Positions 41,837 through 53,177 are shown, counted from the stretch's first letter. The stretch: 64,000 nt of DNA from Brucella cytisi (GCA_012103075.1 JAAVLQ010000001.1:1054001-1118000); one strand, 5' to 3'. Numbers and translations are program-made. The notes: generated by a model not told the origin, from the sequence alone.

Positions 41837-42287
41837 ATGACAGCTGCTACCACGATCAAAGGCGGCAAGGTCCGCGTCAAGATCGGCAATAATGCAATTC
41901 CGATCGTTTTTACACCGCGCCGTGCGGCTTTACGCAGAAGTCGATCACACTTTCGAAAAACCTCAATGAAGTTTCAATTCCCGATTGTGAAGACCCCGAC
42001 AAGGTCGACTGGATCGGTCGTGACGCCGCATCGCTCTCAATGAGCATCAGCGGTGAAGGTGTCTTGGCTCGGAATCCGTGGAAACGTGGCTGGATGCTTG
42101 GGAAAGCATCGATTCTGTACCGGTCCAAGTCGAGATCGTTTTTCCAGCCAAGACCTACACGTATACCGGCAAGATGCACGTCGAAAGCCTTGAAATCGGC
42201 GCTAACAATGGCGAGCGCGCCACAAACAACGTTTCGCTGCAGTCAGACGGCGAAATGGTCCGCGTCTCGGCGCCGACGGCTCCATAA
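41837..42287 (+). CDS. Major tail tube protein (two frame breaks)
   Basis: About 150 aa. MTAATTIKGGKVRVKIGNNA, then after a break near 41926 CGFTQKSITLSKNLNEVSIP, DCEDPDKVDWIGRDAASLSM, and after a second break near 42070 SVETWLDAWESIDSVPVQVE and KTYTYTGKMHVESLEIGANN. Typical tail tube order and size. TAATG overlap with the chaperone. Confidence 0.87.
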
Positions 42288-42631
42288 TGAGCAGAGACGC
42301 TAAGGTTGAGCTCGACTGGGCGGACGGTACTTATACCTTCCGCCTCGGTTGGGGCGAGTTGGAAGCGCTGCAGGAAGCGTGCGACGCCGGCCCTTGGGTC
42401 ATTCTGGAGCGGCTTTTCACCAAACAATGCCGCGTCGGCGATATAGCCCATGTTATCCGGCAGGGATTGATCGGCGGAGGATTGGAGCCGACGGCGGCCA
42501 CGAAACTGGTGCGAACCTACATCGAGAAGCGCCCGCCGCTCGAAAACCTCGTTTTCGCGACTGCCATTTTAAAAGTTGGAATAATGGGGGCGCCAGAGGA
42601 ACCGGTGGGGAGCCACCGGCGGCAAATCTAG
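42287..42631 (+). CDS. Tail assembly chaperone, GTA-family type
   Basis: 114 aa as read. VELDWADGTYTFRLGWGELE and LQEACDAGPWVILERLF are typical of GTA-like chaperones. The C-terminus SHRRQI may be false: with a shift in GGGG near 42608 it would read EPPAANLAENNSTLSP. Confidence 0.82.
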   Translation: MSRDAKVELDWADGTYTFRLGWGELEALQEACDAGPWVILERLFTKQCRVGDIAHVIRQGLIGGGLEPTAATKLVRTYIEKRPPLENLVFATAILKVGIMGAPEEPVGSHRRQI

Positions 42632-42886
42632 CGGAGAACAACTCGACGCTCTCCCCAAGGAAAAATCAGATTTGCCGCAGTCTACGGCAACGGGGCGGCG
42701 CTCGGCTTCACGCCGGAAGAAGTAGGACGCATGTCAATGTGGAAGTTCATGGCTGCCGTTGACGGGTACATCAGAGCGAATTCCACGGATGATGGTAAGG
42801 GGTTGTCGACGGCAGAAGTCGACGAGTTTTTGATTGGATTACGTCTGACTGACGTAATCTCGACCGAGAAGCATCAAGGGAACTGA
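42632..42886 (+). CDS. Second tail chaperone reading frame
   Basis: Open in the same frame after the first stop: KIRFAAVYGNGAALGFTPEE, MSMWKFMAAVDGYIRANSTD, EVDEFLIGLRLTDVI, stop 42884-42886. No good start codon before ATG 42731, so it is either started weakly or reached by frameshifting from the first chaperone (a GGAAAAA run is at 42659-42665). The start given is the beginning of the open frame. Confidence 0.65.
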   Translation, partial: RRTTRRSPQGKIRFAAVYGNGAALGFTPEEVGRMSMWKFMAAVDGYIRANSTDDGKGLSTAEVDEFLIGLRLTDVISTEKHQGN

Positions 42887-43048
42887 AATCAGCGTCGCAA
42901 TGGCTCCAGCTACAATCACTGCATGATAGAGGCTTACGTCAGGAACTGACGTGAGCCCAGTGCCGCGTAAGGATCCCGGTACGAGACCAGCCATTGGCGT
43001 GTGCCAATGCTCATAACGGGCCCAACAAGAAAAAAAGGGCAACGCCAA
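42839..43048 (-). CDS. Possible small membrane protein
   Basis: 69 aa with one helix AVIVAGAIATLISVPLMLL. It runs against the tail genes and overlaps the chaperone end by 48 bases. No clear RBS at the first ATG. Tentative; it could be a small cargo gene or chance. Confidence 0.35.
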   Translation of the reverse strand: MALPFFSCWARYEHWHTPMAGLVPGSLRGTGLTSVPDVSLYHAVIVAGAIATLISVPLMLLGRDYVSQT

Positions 43049-43138
43049 GCTTGCCCATCCCCGTCAGTCTTTGCCTCAGAACCATCTAACGCCCTCCGCC
43101 GCGAATTTCCCCTACAACATATCAGGACGTGATCTGGC

Positions 43139-45594
43139 ATGGCAACTGACATTGAAAAGTTGGTCGTCCAACTGTCGGCCGATTTCAAATCATTTGAAAG
43201 GTCGCTGGCTAGGGCGAACAATATTACCAACGCGCAATTCAACGCCATTGAGCGACGCGCGCGTTCGTTAAATAGAAATCTTGACGGCATACTTGGAAAT
43301 ACGTTTCGCAATCTTGCTGGGCCAGCCGCTGGCATTGGCGCGGCATTGGGCACTCGCGAAATCATCGATTACGCGGACGCGTGGACTGAAGCTGGCAATA
43401 AGATCCGTGCTGCGGCTCAGATCGCGGGCGTACAGACCAGAAGCCTAAACCAACTGAAGGACGGTGCGAACGCGGCGAGAGCCGATCTGACAACCTACGT
43501 CGATCTTTATGCCAAACTGATCCGTTCAGCATCGGCAGTGGCTAAGTCCGAACAGGAAATCGCGACTGCAACAGATATTGTCACCAAAGCCTTCAAGGCT
43601 GGTGGCGCCAGCACGCAGGAACAAATCGCTGGCATCTTGCAGTTGTCTCAGGCGTTGGGCTCTGGCGTCTTGCAGGGCGATGAACTCCGCTCCATTCGCG
43701 AAAATGCCCCGATCATCGCTAAGGCAATTGCGGACGAGTTCAAGGTTTCGATCGCAGGGCTGAAGAAGCTTGGCGAGGAAGGTAAGCTCACGACCGACCG
43801 CGTTTTCAAGGCTATTCTGAACGCGCAGAAGCCGATTGAGGCTGCTTTCGCTGCAACAAATGCAACGATCAAAGATGCGTTCACCCGCATCAATAATGAG
43901 TTCACCGCCTATATTGGTAATGCCGATCAGTCTGCAGGCGCGAGCGCACGATTGGTCGAAGCCCTCCAATATTTGGCGGACAACTTCAAGCACGTGGCTG
44001 ACGCTGCGGTAGTGTTCGCTACCGTCGCAATTGCCGCTCTGACTGGCCGCGCTCTCGGCGGCATGGTTATTGGAATAGGCAACGTAGTTTCAGCGCTCGG
44101 TGCGCTTTTGACTGCCTTCCGGGCTGGCATTCCGTTGGCGGCAAGTTTTAGCGCGGCCCTTGGACCTATTGGTCTGCTTGCAGGTGCAGCGGCTGCTTCT
44201 CTGTATTTGATGTCCGACCGGCAGACGGATGCTGAAAAGTCCGCTAAGGCACATCAAGCAGCTGTCAAGGAACTAAGTTTCCAGATCGAAACTCTGGACT
44301 ATGCCAATAGTGAAGCGGTTGCCTCCACGCGCAGTAAAATTGCCGCCGATCTGGATGCTGCTAAGACTGCATTGGTGCGTGCGAAGGCTGAGCGCGAGCT
44401 GGCTGCTGCTATAATCAAGGAGGAGATTAATCCTTCAATGTCGTTGCTACCGACCCCGGAAGCAACGGACGTCCAGAACACTGTCGATAATAGCCCTGCC
44501 GTTAAAGACCGTCAGGCCCTTATTGATAAACTGGAAGAGCAGATCAAGGACTACGAGGGTAAGCAGCAGCTCTTCGAAGACTATGTGAGCGGTAAGAAAA
44601 AGCCAGTTCGCGACACAGAAGGTTTCGGCGGCGGCATCCCGGTAACTCCGGACGACAAGAAGAAGGGTCGAACGAAGAAAACTCCCGCCGAGCGTTTCGA
44701 CAGCGACATTCAACGTATCGCCGACCGCACAGCCGCCCTTGTCGCAGAGACCGAAGCACAGCGACAGATCAACCCGCTGATTAACGACTATGGCTTTGCC
44801 ATGGAAAAGGCGCGCACGGAGCAGGAACTGCTCAATGCCGCCCAGAAAGCGGGTGTTGCGCTCACTCCGGAATTGCGGGCGCAGATTGCCCAGACTGCAG
44901 ACCAGTGGGCATTAGCCAGCGCAGAGGCTAACAAGCTTGCCGAGGCGCAGAACCGGATAAAGGAAAGTGCCGAGGATATGGCGGCTTTCCAAAAGATCTA
45001 GTTGGTGGGATTGCTGATGACTTCCTAACCGGCGCAAAGTCCGCCGAGATTTTCGCAAATGCTCTTGGTCGCATTGCACAAAAGCTAATCGATATCGGCC
45101 TTGCGAACATCTTTGATACCGACAAAGGCGGCTTCAATATTTTCGGCGCACTGGGCAGCATCTTCCGTAAAAACGGTGGACCGGTAAAGCGTGCTGGCGG
45201 TGGCATTGTTCGTGGTCCCGGCGGGCCACGTGGCGACAAAATCCCGGCGATGCTGAGCGATGAGGAATTCGTCGTCAATGCGGCAGCTACAAAGCGCAAT
45301 CGTGCACTGCTCGAGGCCATCAACAGCGGTCGTGTCATCGGGCTGAAGGATGGCGGCTCACCTTTGCGCGCTCCATCGATGCCGATTCTGCGCTCATCTG
45401 CTGCGACGCAGCAAGCGCAATCGGGCATCGCCGACGTTCGTGTCTTTGTGGATCGCGACGGCAACTGGCAGGCCGAAGTCGAACGCATCTCGCAGCGCAA
45501 CGTAAAGCAAGGTCTGGCTTCCTACGATAAGTCGGGAGCCGTCCGGACCGCGCGTGATCTAAGGCAGGTGAACTCTAGAGGACTGGCAAAGTAA
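43139..45594 (+). CDS. Tape measure protein (one frame break)
   Basis: About 818 aa; sets the tail length. N-terminal coiled region (VQLSADFKSFERSLARANNI), tape-measure N domain with GGASTQEQIAGILQLSQALG and LQGDELRSIRENAPIIAKAI, hydrophobic segments 295-350, charged coiled part, and a C-terminal GGG-rich end (GGGIVRGPGGPRGDKIPAML). Break at A run about 44994: AAFQK resumes as LVGGIADDFLTGAKSA. Confidence 0.93.
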
Positions 45595-46205
45595 TGGCTG
45601 AACTACTTCCGACTGGTCTTCGATATCAGCCGACTTTCCCGGTCCTGAATCGCCCGGTTTCCATGTCTCAGTACGGGGATCGGGCGATTTCAGCGATTGA
45701 GAACGGCGATCCGTTCTGGACGTGGACTGCGAAAATTACCGACTTGACGAATGCCAAGCGCAATTTGCTCGAGGCGTTCATTGATCGTTGTCGGGGTGGG
45801 CAGGTTACGGTGCATTACACACCGAAGCACGTTTGCATACCGCAAGCCTACTGGGGCGACGCGAACAACCCGGCCATTACCGGAACGGCTTCATTGGGCG
45901 CCATCAACAGCAACACGCTCACGCTTAACAGCGTGGCAGTCGGTCTTAAGCTGATGAACGGTGATTTGGTTGGCTTTACGATCGGCGACTACAACTTCAT
46001 CGCCCGCATCGTTGCTGATGCCACAGCAGCCAGCACGAGCGTGCAGGTGAAGATCGAGCCGTTCTTACCGTCATACATCACTGTCGGCGCGACGGTGCGG
46101 TTCAAGAACCCAGTAATGAACATGCGGCTAATGCCGAAGACGTGGGAAATTGGCGATGGCAAGTTTCCCGATGCGTCGTTCCAGCTTATCGAGGTGCCGA
46201 AGTGA
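45594..46205 (+). CDS. Distal tail / minor tail protein
   Basis: 203 aa. Starts in TAATG overlap with the tape measure gene. MAELLPTGLRYQPTFPVLNR; beta-rich with AKITDLTNAKRNLLEAFIDR and VMNMRLMPKTWEIGDGKFPD. Position matches the distal tail protein (GTA gp12 place). Family not recognised with certainty. Confidence 0.75.
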   Translation: MAELLPTGLRYQPTFPVLNRPVSMSQYGDRAISAIENGDPFWTWTAKITDLTNAKRNLLEAFIDRCRGGQVTVHYTPKHVCIPQAYWGDANNPAITGTASLGAINSNTLTLNSVAVGLKLMNGDLVGFTIGDYNFIARIVADATAASTSVQVKIEPFLPSYITVGATVRFKNPVMNMRLMPKTWEIGDGKFPDASFQLIEVPK

Positions 46206-46213
46206 AGGAGAAG

Positions 46214-46345
46214 ATGATGGAAAAGAAAGAAAAGGCGGGTAAGAGCCCGCCAAATGCAGCTAGCGCAGAACAGATTGTTTCTATCGTAGTCGATGCAGAT
46301 AAAATCCGTTCAACTCAGATCGACTATGACCGATCCACTTTATAA
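46214..46345 (+). CDS. Small phage ORF
   Basis: 43 aa, very charged start (MMEKKEKAGKSPPNAASAEQ) and IVSIVVDADKIRSTQIDYD. RBS GAAGGAGAAG. It overlaps the end of the convergent gene by 22 bases. Unknown. Confidence 0.5.
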   Translation: MMEKKEKAGKSPPNAASAEQIVSIVVDADKIRSTQIDYDRSTL

Positions 46346-46530
46346 AACGATTCAAGGAACTTCTGTCCTTTTTGTCCTTGCTCGCCTGCCTTTAGCAGTT
46401 CGTTCATAGCATTGGCGATTGTCTCCTTCGTCTGCTGCTCTGTAAGAACTCCCGAATTCTTCAGGGTTTCAATCAATTTTCCCAGCAGAACGAATGTTGC
46501 CATTGATGCGTCGGCTACGTCGTGAGCCAT
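46324..46530 (-). CDS. Small protein of unknown function (tail-module cargo)
   Basis: 68 aa from ATG 46530, RBS GGGAGG six bases upstream. MAHDVADASMATFVLLGKLI and NSGVLTEQQTKETIANAMNE: helical, no signal. First of three genes that run against the tail module. The set may be one transcription unit. Confidence 0.65.
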   Translation of the reverse strand: MAHDVADASMATFVLLGKLIETLKNSGVLTEQQTKETIANAMNELLKAGEQGQKGQKFLESFYKVDRS

Positions 46531-46593
46531 TTCAAGCCTCCCGTTGTTGACGAGAGCATCAAAGCCGAGTCGCAATCGTAAGTCGATACGCGC

Positions 46594-46830
46594 CTACCGC
46601 TGTCGCCGTGCCCGAATAGCACGAACCCATGTATTGTTGAACATGATGGCCCCGATGACCAACGCGATAGCGCCGAGGACTATCATGCCAATAGCTACGC
46701 CTTGGTCTCCGAACTGCTGATACAACCAGCCCGTTTTTTTTTCTACTGCTTGTGCTGGATTTCCAAGGCGAAGAACGCCTTGAATCAAGGCGCCAAATCC
46801 GACAATCAACATGCAAACGCTTCTAATCAT
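46594..46830 (-). CDS. Small two-helix membrane protein (tail-module cargo)
   Basis: 78 aa. Two membrane helices (VCMLIVGFGALIQGVL and GMIVLGAIALVIGAIMF) and a basic end (WVRAIRARRQR). Start ATG 46830. Topology fits a small inner-membrane protein; function unknown. Confidence 0.65.
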   Translation of the reverse strand: MIRSVCMLIVGFGALIQGVLRLGNPAQAVEKKTGWLYQQFGDQGVAIGMIVLGAIALVIGAIMFNNTWVRAIRARRQR

Positions 46831-46875
46831 GCCGGCCAGATATCAGCTGGGAGCGGTTGAATCCAGCCTACTTGC

Positions 46876-47235
46876 CTATGGCTCGGCTTTTTCTGGTGTG
46901 GGTGGGTCAGACTTGAATATGAATGGCACCCGCACCTTACCCACTATCGAAGTCTTGTATGGCTGGCATTTTTGGACGGCCACTATCGCCGCCAACCCAA
47001 CGATATAATTGGTAAATCCACCAGATTTCACCAACTCAACATCAGTTGCCTTGCCGTCTTTGTGAAGCCTGAACTCAATCACCGCGTTGCCGGTCTGGTT
47101 GAGAGGCATCCTAAAACACTTGCGAACTTGATTTGCCAAACGGAAGGCTTCTTCGCGGCTAGGCGGTTCCTTTGCCGTCGAAACACTGGGGGCGAGCGCA
47201 ATGAGCAATGCGGCGCAGTATTGCAAAATCTTCAT
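46876..47235 (-). CDS. Exported TonB C-terminal-like protein (tail-module cargo)
   Basis: 119 aa from ATG 47235. Signal peptide (MKILQYCAALLIALAPSVST, cleaved near STAKEPP). The mature part resembles the TonB C-terminal/TolA-like fold: GNAVIEFRLHKDGKATDVEL and AAIVAVQKCQPYKTSI, ending RVPFIFKSD. Two Cys (QVRKC, VQKC) could form a disulfide. No membrane anchor besides the signal, so it may be free in the periplasm. It could alter receptor or Tol/TonB function; inference. Confidence 0.7.
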   Translation of the reverse strand: MKILQYCAALLIALAPSVSTAKEPPSREEAFRLANQVRKCFRMPLNQTGNAVIEFRLHKDGKATDVELVKSGGFTNYIVGLAAIVAVQKCQPYKTSIVGKVRVPFIFKSDPPTPEKAEP

Positions 47236-47303
47236 ACGAAAGTCCCTCGGTGTAGCCAATCGGCGAGCGGACCTTAGCGACTTGACTTTAAAAAGGTAAG
47301 GCC

Positions 47304-47871
47304 ATGGCTTTTCCAGCACGTCTACAGCAATTGCTCGACGAGGGCAGGGGCAAGATCGCCTCTGCCGTCAAGTTCGAGTTCGGCACCGGCATCTACGGTT
47401 TTTTTTTCAGGTAAGGGTAGTGTTGACTATGGCGGCCTGACCTATCACGGCAACACTATCATCGACATTGATGAGCCGATGTACGCGCTCGGCACGGCAG
47501 CACAGCCTGTGACGATGCGACTGCCGGCCGCTGCCGACTTCGGCCTGACCCCAGACAAACTCGGCCTAATCGAGCAGGAAGATTACAAGAACCGTCCTGT
47601 GACGTTCTACGACTTCTATTTCGATCCGGACAACAACGCTTTCCTTCATGCTGAGCCGACTTGGTACGGCTATGTCGACACGATCGATCACCGGGAGGAA
47701 AGCGACGAAGTCTGGCTTGAAGGCCATATTGAGACCGGTGCCGTCGACAATTTCCGCGAGGGCTATCGCTACGCCTCACATGAGGATCAGCAGCTTGTTT
47801 CACCCGGCGACATGCTTTTCGAGTACGCAGCAAGGACCAAGAATGAATTCTTCAAAATCAAATTCGGCTAG
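47304..47871 (+). CDS. DUF2163 tail hub protein (one frame break)
   Basis: About 189 aa. MAFPARLQQLLDEGRGKIAS; a run of nine T (47399-47407) has one base too many; resumes SGKGSVDYGGLTYHGNTIID and DYKNRPVTFYDFYFDPDNNA. DUF2163/GTA gp13-like place in the tail tip. Confidence 0.85.
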
Positions 47872-48279
47872 GGTCCCCGGCTGGGATCGTGCGCTGGAAG
47901 ACCTTGCGACATCTCACGTGTCAATCTTGCCGGAGTGGGGCATTTCAGACTGTCTGATGACGGCAGCCGACGCGATTGAAGCCGTTACCGGAGAAGACCC
48001 GATGGCCGAGTTCCGTGGCAAATACAAAACCGAGGCCGGCGCCGCTCGCAAGATGCGCGCCAATGGCTGCAGAACGTCAAGGACGTGCTCGAAACTTACC
48101 TGCAGTTTGAGCCGGTTAATCGCCTCTCTGCTCGCCGTGGCGACGTCGGCGTTATGCTCATTAATGACGAATATGTCGCCGGATTCATTTGCGGCTCTGG
48201 CTTTGCGGTCAAGCAGCCGCACGGGCTCACGTTCTATCCGGTGACCGACATCGAGCAGGCCTACAAGGTCGGCCTGTAA
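47843..48279 (+). CDS. DUF6950 tail protein (one frame break)
   Basis: About 145 aa. ATG 47843 overlaps the previous stop. PGWDRALEDLATSHVSILPE, DCLMTAADAIEAVTGEDPM, FRGKYKTEAGAARKM; break near 48067, then NVKDVLETYLQFEPVNRL, RGDVGVMLINDEYVAGFIC. The ISDC Cys and the order resemble NlpC/P60-like tail peptidases, which occupy this place in GTA clusters. Confidence 0.82.
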
Positions 48280-48353
48280 CCACTTCGACAATTTGCGCCC
48301 TTGAAGGTCCGCCAGCAGCGGGCCTTTTTGTTGCGCCTGCATGAGGCCTTCGC

Positions 48354-51300
48354 ATGCCATTTTTAGCGCCCATCTTCACTGCTATCGGCGGTATCGTATC
48401 GAGCGTGGCCGCATGGGCCGCAGCGAGTCCGATCCTTGCCGGCATCGCGCAGACAGCTTTCGGCATTGCGCTCAAATATGCCGTCAACGCGCTGTTCCCT
48501 CCAAAGACGCAAAGCCGCGCTTCGGAGCTGGAAACCCAGTACGGCGCCAATATTCCGCGTTCGGTCATTCTTGGTACCTGTGCGACCGAAGGCCATCACA
48601 TCTATCGCAACAGCTATGGTAGCGGCGGGCGTTTGATACAGGATGTTTTCGTCCTGTCGAGCTTCCGCATCACTGCTGTGCCGCGTGTTCGCTACAATGG
48701 CGAATGGCGTTCGCTCGTGCAGCAAGATTCCCGATGGCTACTGGTTGGTGCCGAATGAAGGCACGAGCGGCGACGATCACGACAATGTCCGGGTCAAATT
48801 CTATTACGGCACGATGGATCAGCAGGCAGAGCCGACGCTGATCAATAATGCCCGTCCAGCTGGTCGCTGGACAGCGAACCATCGCGGTGCAGGCGTTGCC
48901 TATGCCATCGTGTTTTCGGAACTGCGTAAGAACGGCGATGGCCTGACCTCGCCGGCAAAGCTGCTGTTCGAAGTCGTCGGCGCGCCGCTTTACGACTGGC
49001 GCAAAGACAGCACGATGGGCGGCGCGGGAACGCATCGCTGGAATGACCAGAGCACGTGGGAATATTCCGATAATCCCCGGTGCAGATATACAATCTGGAG
49101 CGCGGTTTCTTCAACGGAACCCAGCGTATGGTCGGCAAGGCCGTTCGTGCAAGCCGCCTTCCATTGGCAGAATATACCCGGGCAGCGAACATCTGCGATG
49201 AAGTCATGTCGGATGGCTCGAAGCGTTATCGCGCTCATGCGATTGCCAAGGATGGCCCCGGCGCTAACCACGATGCGAACCTTTCACCGATCCTCGAAGC
49301 CATGTGCGGATCGTGGGTCGAGCGCGTCGACGGCGAGTTTCCGATTGCGGGCGCACCGCAGGCCATTGTTGCGACGATAACCGATGCCGACATCAAACGC
49401 GGTGCACCACTGCGTTTCAGCGCGAAACGCAAGCGAACGGAACTGATCAACACGGTTGCGGCCTCTTATGTCTCGCCGGATGACTTCTACGAGACGAAGG
49501 ACGCGGCTACCCGCATTGATGCTGGCGCACTTGCTGAAGATCGTGAAACGCTTGCCAGCGCCATTCCTTATGCCGCCGTCACTGACGTCAGGCAGGTGGA
49601 CCGGCTGGCAGACATCGCCATTCGTGGCGCTCGCTATCAGGCGTCGGCAGAGATTGTCGTTCATCCGAAATTCCTCGACACAATCAAGGAAGGCCGGTGG
49701 GCTCGCTGGAACAGCGCCAAATACGGCGACCGCACATATCAGGTACTGACCCGGCAGCTTGGCGGGATCAATACGGATGGCGCCCGCGATATCTCGATTG
49801 CGCTGCAGCAGATCAGCAATGGGGTGTTTGATCCGACAGCCTACGAAACCAATCCGCCGAATATCATCGTTGTACCGCCGCCACAGTATCTGGCAGAAGT
49901 GCAGAACTTCGACGTGATTCCGACCATCGTCAAAGCCGATGGAGCTGGAGAACTGCCGGGTGCGCGATTGCTGTGGGATACGATTGACGACATCTCTGTT
50001 GTCGGTGTCGATATCGAGTACTGGCCAGCCAACGATCCAAGCCGGTATTCAAGCGCTTCGTGACGTGGGACGTGGTGAATGTTCTTCTGGTTGAAGGGCT
50101 GACATCGCTGACTGACTGGTTTGTTCGGACGCGCTTGCGTGTCGATAATGGGCGGGCTGTGGCGTGGGCTGCGGCAAAACCGTTTAGGACGCTGAATGCA
50201 CAGGGCGACCAAAACCCGATCGACTACGAAGGTCTGTCGGATGACCTGAAAGGTTATCTGGGCTGGATCGGGCCGCAGGTGCGCGAACTGATCCGTCTCA
50301 GTCAGGAACTGGTGACGCAGATCGCTGACAATCATGCGAATAGCTATGAAGATCGGCAGATGCTTGTTCGTCGGCTTGAAAGCACGTTCGGCAGCGCTCA
50401 GGCTCAATGGGAAGAAGCTATCTTCGTTGCCACCGGGCCAAACAGCGCTATCGCTCAGCAGCTGACGACAATCAATGCCCAGCTGTTCGATGTGAACGGT
50501 GCCAGCATCATTGAGTTGCTACAGGTGCGGGTCGATGGCGTCGAGGAGGATGTGGAGGCGCAAGCCAATCTCATCACTCAGCTTTCCTCCAATATCGGCG
50601 AAGTGTCAGCCAATGCCACCTTCCGGATGGGCACTTACAATGCCCCATCGGGCTGGAATGCGCGTATCGGCATGGAGGTGCGTGGCGGCACGACTGACAG
50701 CTACAAGAGTGCTGGACTGTTCCTTGACGTGACCAGCACTCAGGCGCGTATTGCCCTTATTGCCGAACAGATCGTGTTCTCGAACGGAACGGAGTTCTTC
50801 AAACCTTTCGTCATCCAGAACAACGTGATGTACGGCGAAGGGTTCGTGATGGATTGGGCGAAGATCGTGAATGTCACGATCGGGTCCGCCCAAATTCAAG
50901 ACGCGGCAATCACATCAGCCAAAATTGGCAACTTGCAGGTGAAAACCAGCAATCTTGATTTCGGTTCGGTGACTGAAGCCTCGTCGGCTCCGTTCAATCA
51001 GCAGGTTATCACCTCCAACCCTCCTGTCGCGGCACTCGTTGTCGCAAATCCGGTCGGCAACAAGATTATGCCGGTGCTAACCTCTCCATGACGTTCGGCA
51101 CCGGAGCCGGCGGCGGCACGATCACGCCTCAAGCTGTCCATCATCAACAATACGACCGGCAAGGAAATCATTTCCAATACCGGAACAGTAAAAGATGGAA
51201 CAGCGACGCTTACGCTTTCGGGCAGCAATGTTGATTTCAGCTCAGTCGCCGGAAACAACGTCTATGCCGTGAAGTTGGAAGTTCTGAACAGTAGCGGAAC

Positions 51301-51355
51301 GACCTCCGTGAACAACGTCATTGGTACGGTCCGGGCCCTCGTCTGGAAGCGCTGA
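48354..51355 (+). CDS. Tail tip / J-like host specificity protein (several frame breaks)
   Basis: About 1,000 aa. Starts MPFLAPIFTAIGGIVSSVAA (membrane-like); AKLLFEVVGAPLYDWRKDST; IYNLERGFFNGTQRMVGKAV; the C-terminal part has J-like features with long coiled segment IAQQLTTINAQLFDVNGASI, VGNKIMPVLTSP region and SLSGSNVDF-like beta end (ALVWKR). Breaks near 48725, 49077, 50050, 51085 and 51128. In siphoviruses and GTAs this large protein ends the tail and contacts the cell surface. Confidence 0.85.
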
Positions 51356-51411
51356 TCTTCATCAAAATCTAAACGGAAAGAACCGCGTTCACAGCGCGGG
51401 GAGGTAAATTC

Positions 51412-52704
51412 ATGGCGACTCTGTCGGACTATACCGATGGCACGATCACCGTCACCAATGGATCGGTCGACTTCACCGGCACGAATACTCTCTGGCGAAG
51501 TGCCGCATTTCGGGAGGGTGATACCGTCCTTTTGCAGGGTTTCACCGGAGTGATCGCCGGTACATCGGAGAATGATCCGCTGATCTTGTCCAATACGACA
51601 GGGCAATTTACCGAGCCATGGCCCGGTGCAAGCGGTACGTTCTCCTATCGGATGCGCTATCAGCCGGACAATGCCCGGTTTTCGGCTAAGAGCACGGCTC
51701 TGATCAATCTTCTCGCGAATGGTATTCTGCGCGGGATTGCCGATGTGGGAGTTGAAAACGGCAAGCTTCTGATCGGCAACGTTGCCGGTCTTTATGACCT
51801 GATTGATAAGTCAGAGCTTGGCGTACCGGACCCGAACGGAAATCTTGCCGAGCTGGCCGCGCTGACGCTCGCTGCGAATAAAGCGCTTGTAACAAACAGC
51901 AGCGGGGAAATTGCCCCTATAGACCTCGGCACACTAGGCCGTGCATTGCTCGCTCTCGCATCCGGCACGAGCGCGCAATACGTGCAGGGAGATGGCACAC
52001 TGCAGGCCAAGACCGGACTGCCGGTAAGTTCAGCAACTCAGTCGGCATTGGATGCGAAGGCAAATACAGCTGGCCCGACCTTAACCGGTACGACAACCAT
52101 CCGGCGCTACGCGTTGGTCAGGGTTTAACGCCCGGCAAGATACAAATCTGCAATAACAATGGTGTTTATGTTGGGGAAATTGGCGCTGGGACGGGAACGG
52201 GAAGCCTAAACAAAGTCGGTTTCTATAACAGCGTAAACGCCGGTTGGTGGTTTAATGGCGATGTGCAGGTCACAGGGGCGTTGTCAAAAGGCTCCGGCAC
52301 CTTTCTGATCGATCACCCGCTAGACCCGTTCAATAAGAACCTTCGTCATGGCTTCGTGGAAGCTCCACGCTATGACCTGATCTATCGCGGCGCTGTGCAG
52401 CTTGTGAATGGCCGCGCCATGGTCGATATCGATGCTTCCAGCAATATGACTTCGGGCACATTTGCCGCTCACCACGAACGCTGTTGTAACCAACCTGCAA
52501 AATCAGGACGGTTTTGCGCGGCTGAAGCCGGGGGCGATTAACGGCGGTTCGTTCGAAATCATCTGTGAGGATGAGAACTGTACCGATGTTGTGTCGTGGG
52601 TCGTGATTGCGGAGCGTAATGACCCGTTCGTCAAATCTGACCTTGATCAGAATACGGATGGCGATGGCCGGTTCATTCCGGAGTTCGACAAGGAGGATGC
52701 ATAA
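51412..52704 (+). CDS. Tail fibre protein (two frame breaks)
   Basis: About 430 aa. N-terminal baseplate-binding part (MATLSDYTDGTITVTNGSVD), repeated collagen/beta-like middle (VSSATQSALDAKANTAGPTL), break near 52105, then GTFLIDHPLDPFNKNLRHGF, a motif found in many phage fibre tips, and after a break near 52467 NAVVTNLQNQDGFARLKPGA. RBS GGGGAGG. Adsorption specificity is likely here. Confidence 0.85.
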
Positions 52705-53177
52705 TGCCGAATACAAAAACAGTCGTGGATAATGCGCGGGTCGGCAAAAAGGGGTTCCCGATGCATTATGCAGCACTCAACCTTGAGCCGCCGATGAAAA
52801 CGGTCCCGGTCGAGAATGGTGCGCCCCAAAGTGATCACCCCGGAATGACGCTGGCGGAATATGCCGCAGCCAAGCGATGGGAACGTGAAGTCAGCGGAAC
52901 CGTCTGGAATGGTTGGCCAGTCCTGTCTGACCGTGAAAGCCAGAGCAAGATCATTGCCGAAGCTGTAGCCATCGAAAAAGGCGAACGTGCCGACGGCGAT
53001 CCGTGGAAGTTTGCGGACGGCGAGTTTCGCCCACTTACCAATGAACAAATGGATGGTCTTGCCGCAGCCGTTCGCCTTCATGTGCGCAACAGCTACGGCA
53101 TTGAGGCGCAAGTGCTGACCGCAATCGAGGCTGGAGCTATCACTACGGAAGCCCAGATAGACGCTGCTTTCGACTAA
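52704..53177 (+). CDS. DUF4376 fibre-associated protein
   Basis: 157 aa, TAATG-coupled to the fibre. Mid/C-part: EVSGTVWNGWPVLSDRESQS, ALAAAVRLHV-like and IEAGAITTEAQIDAAFD are typical of DUF4376 (fibre assembly). Intact. Confidence 0.8.
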   Translation: MPNTKTVVDNARVGKKGFPMHYAALNLEPPMKTVPVENGAPQSDHPGMTLAEYAAAKRWEREVSGTVWNGWPVLSDRESQSKIIAEAVAIEKGERADGDPWKFADGEFRPLTNEQMDGLAAAVRLHVRNSYGIEAQVLTAIEAGAITTEAQIDAAFD

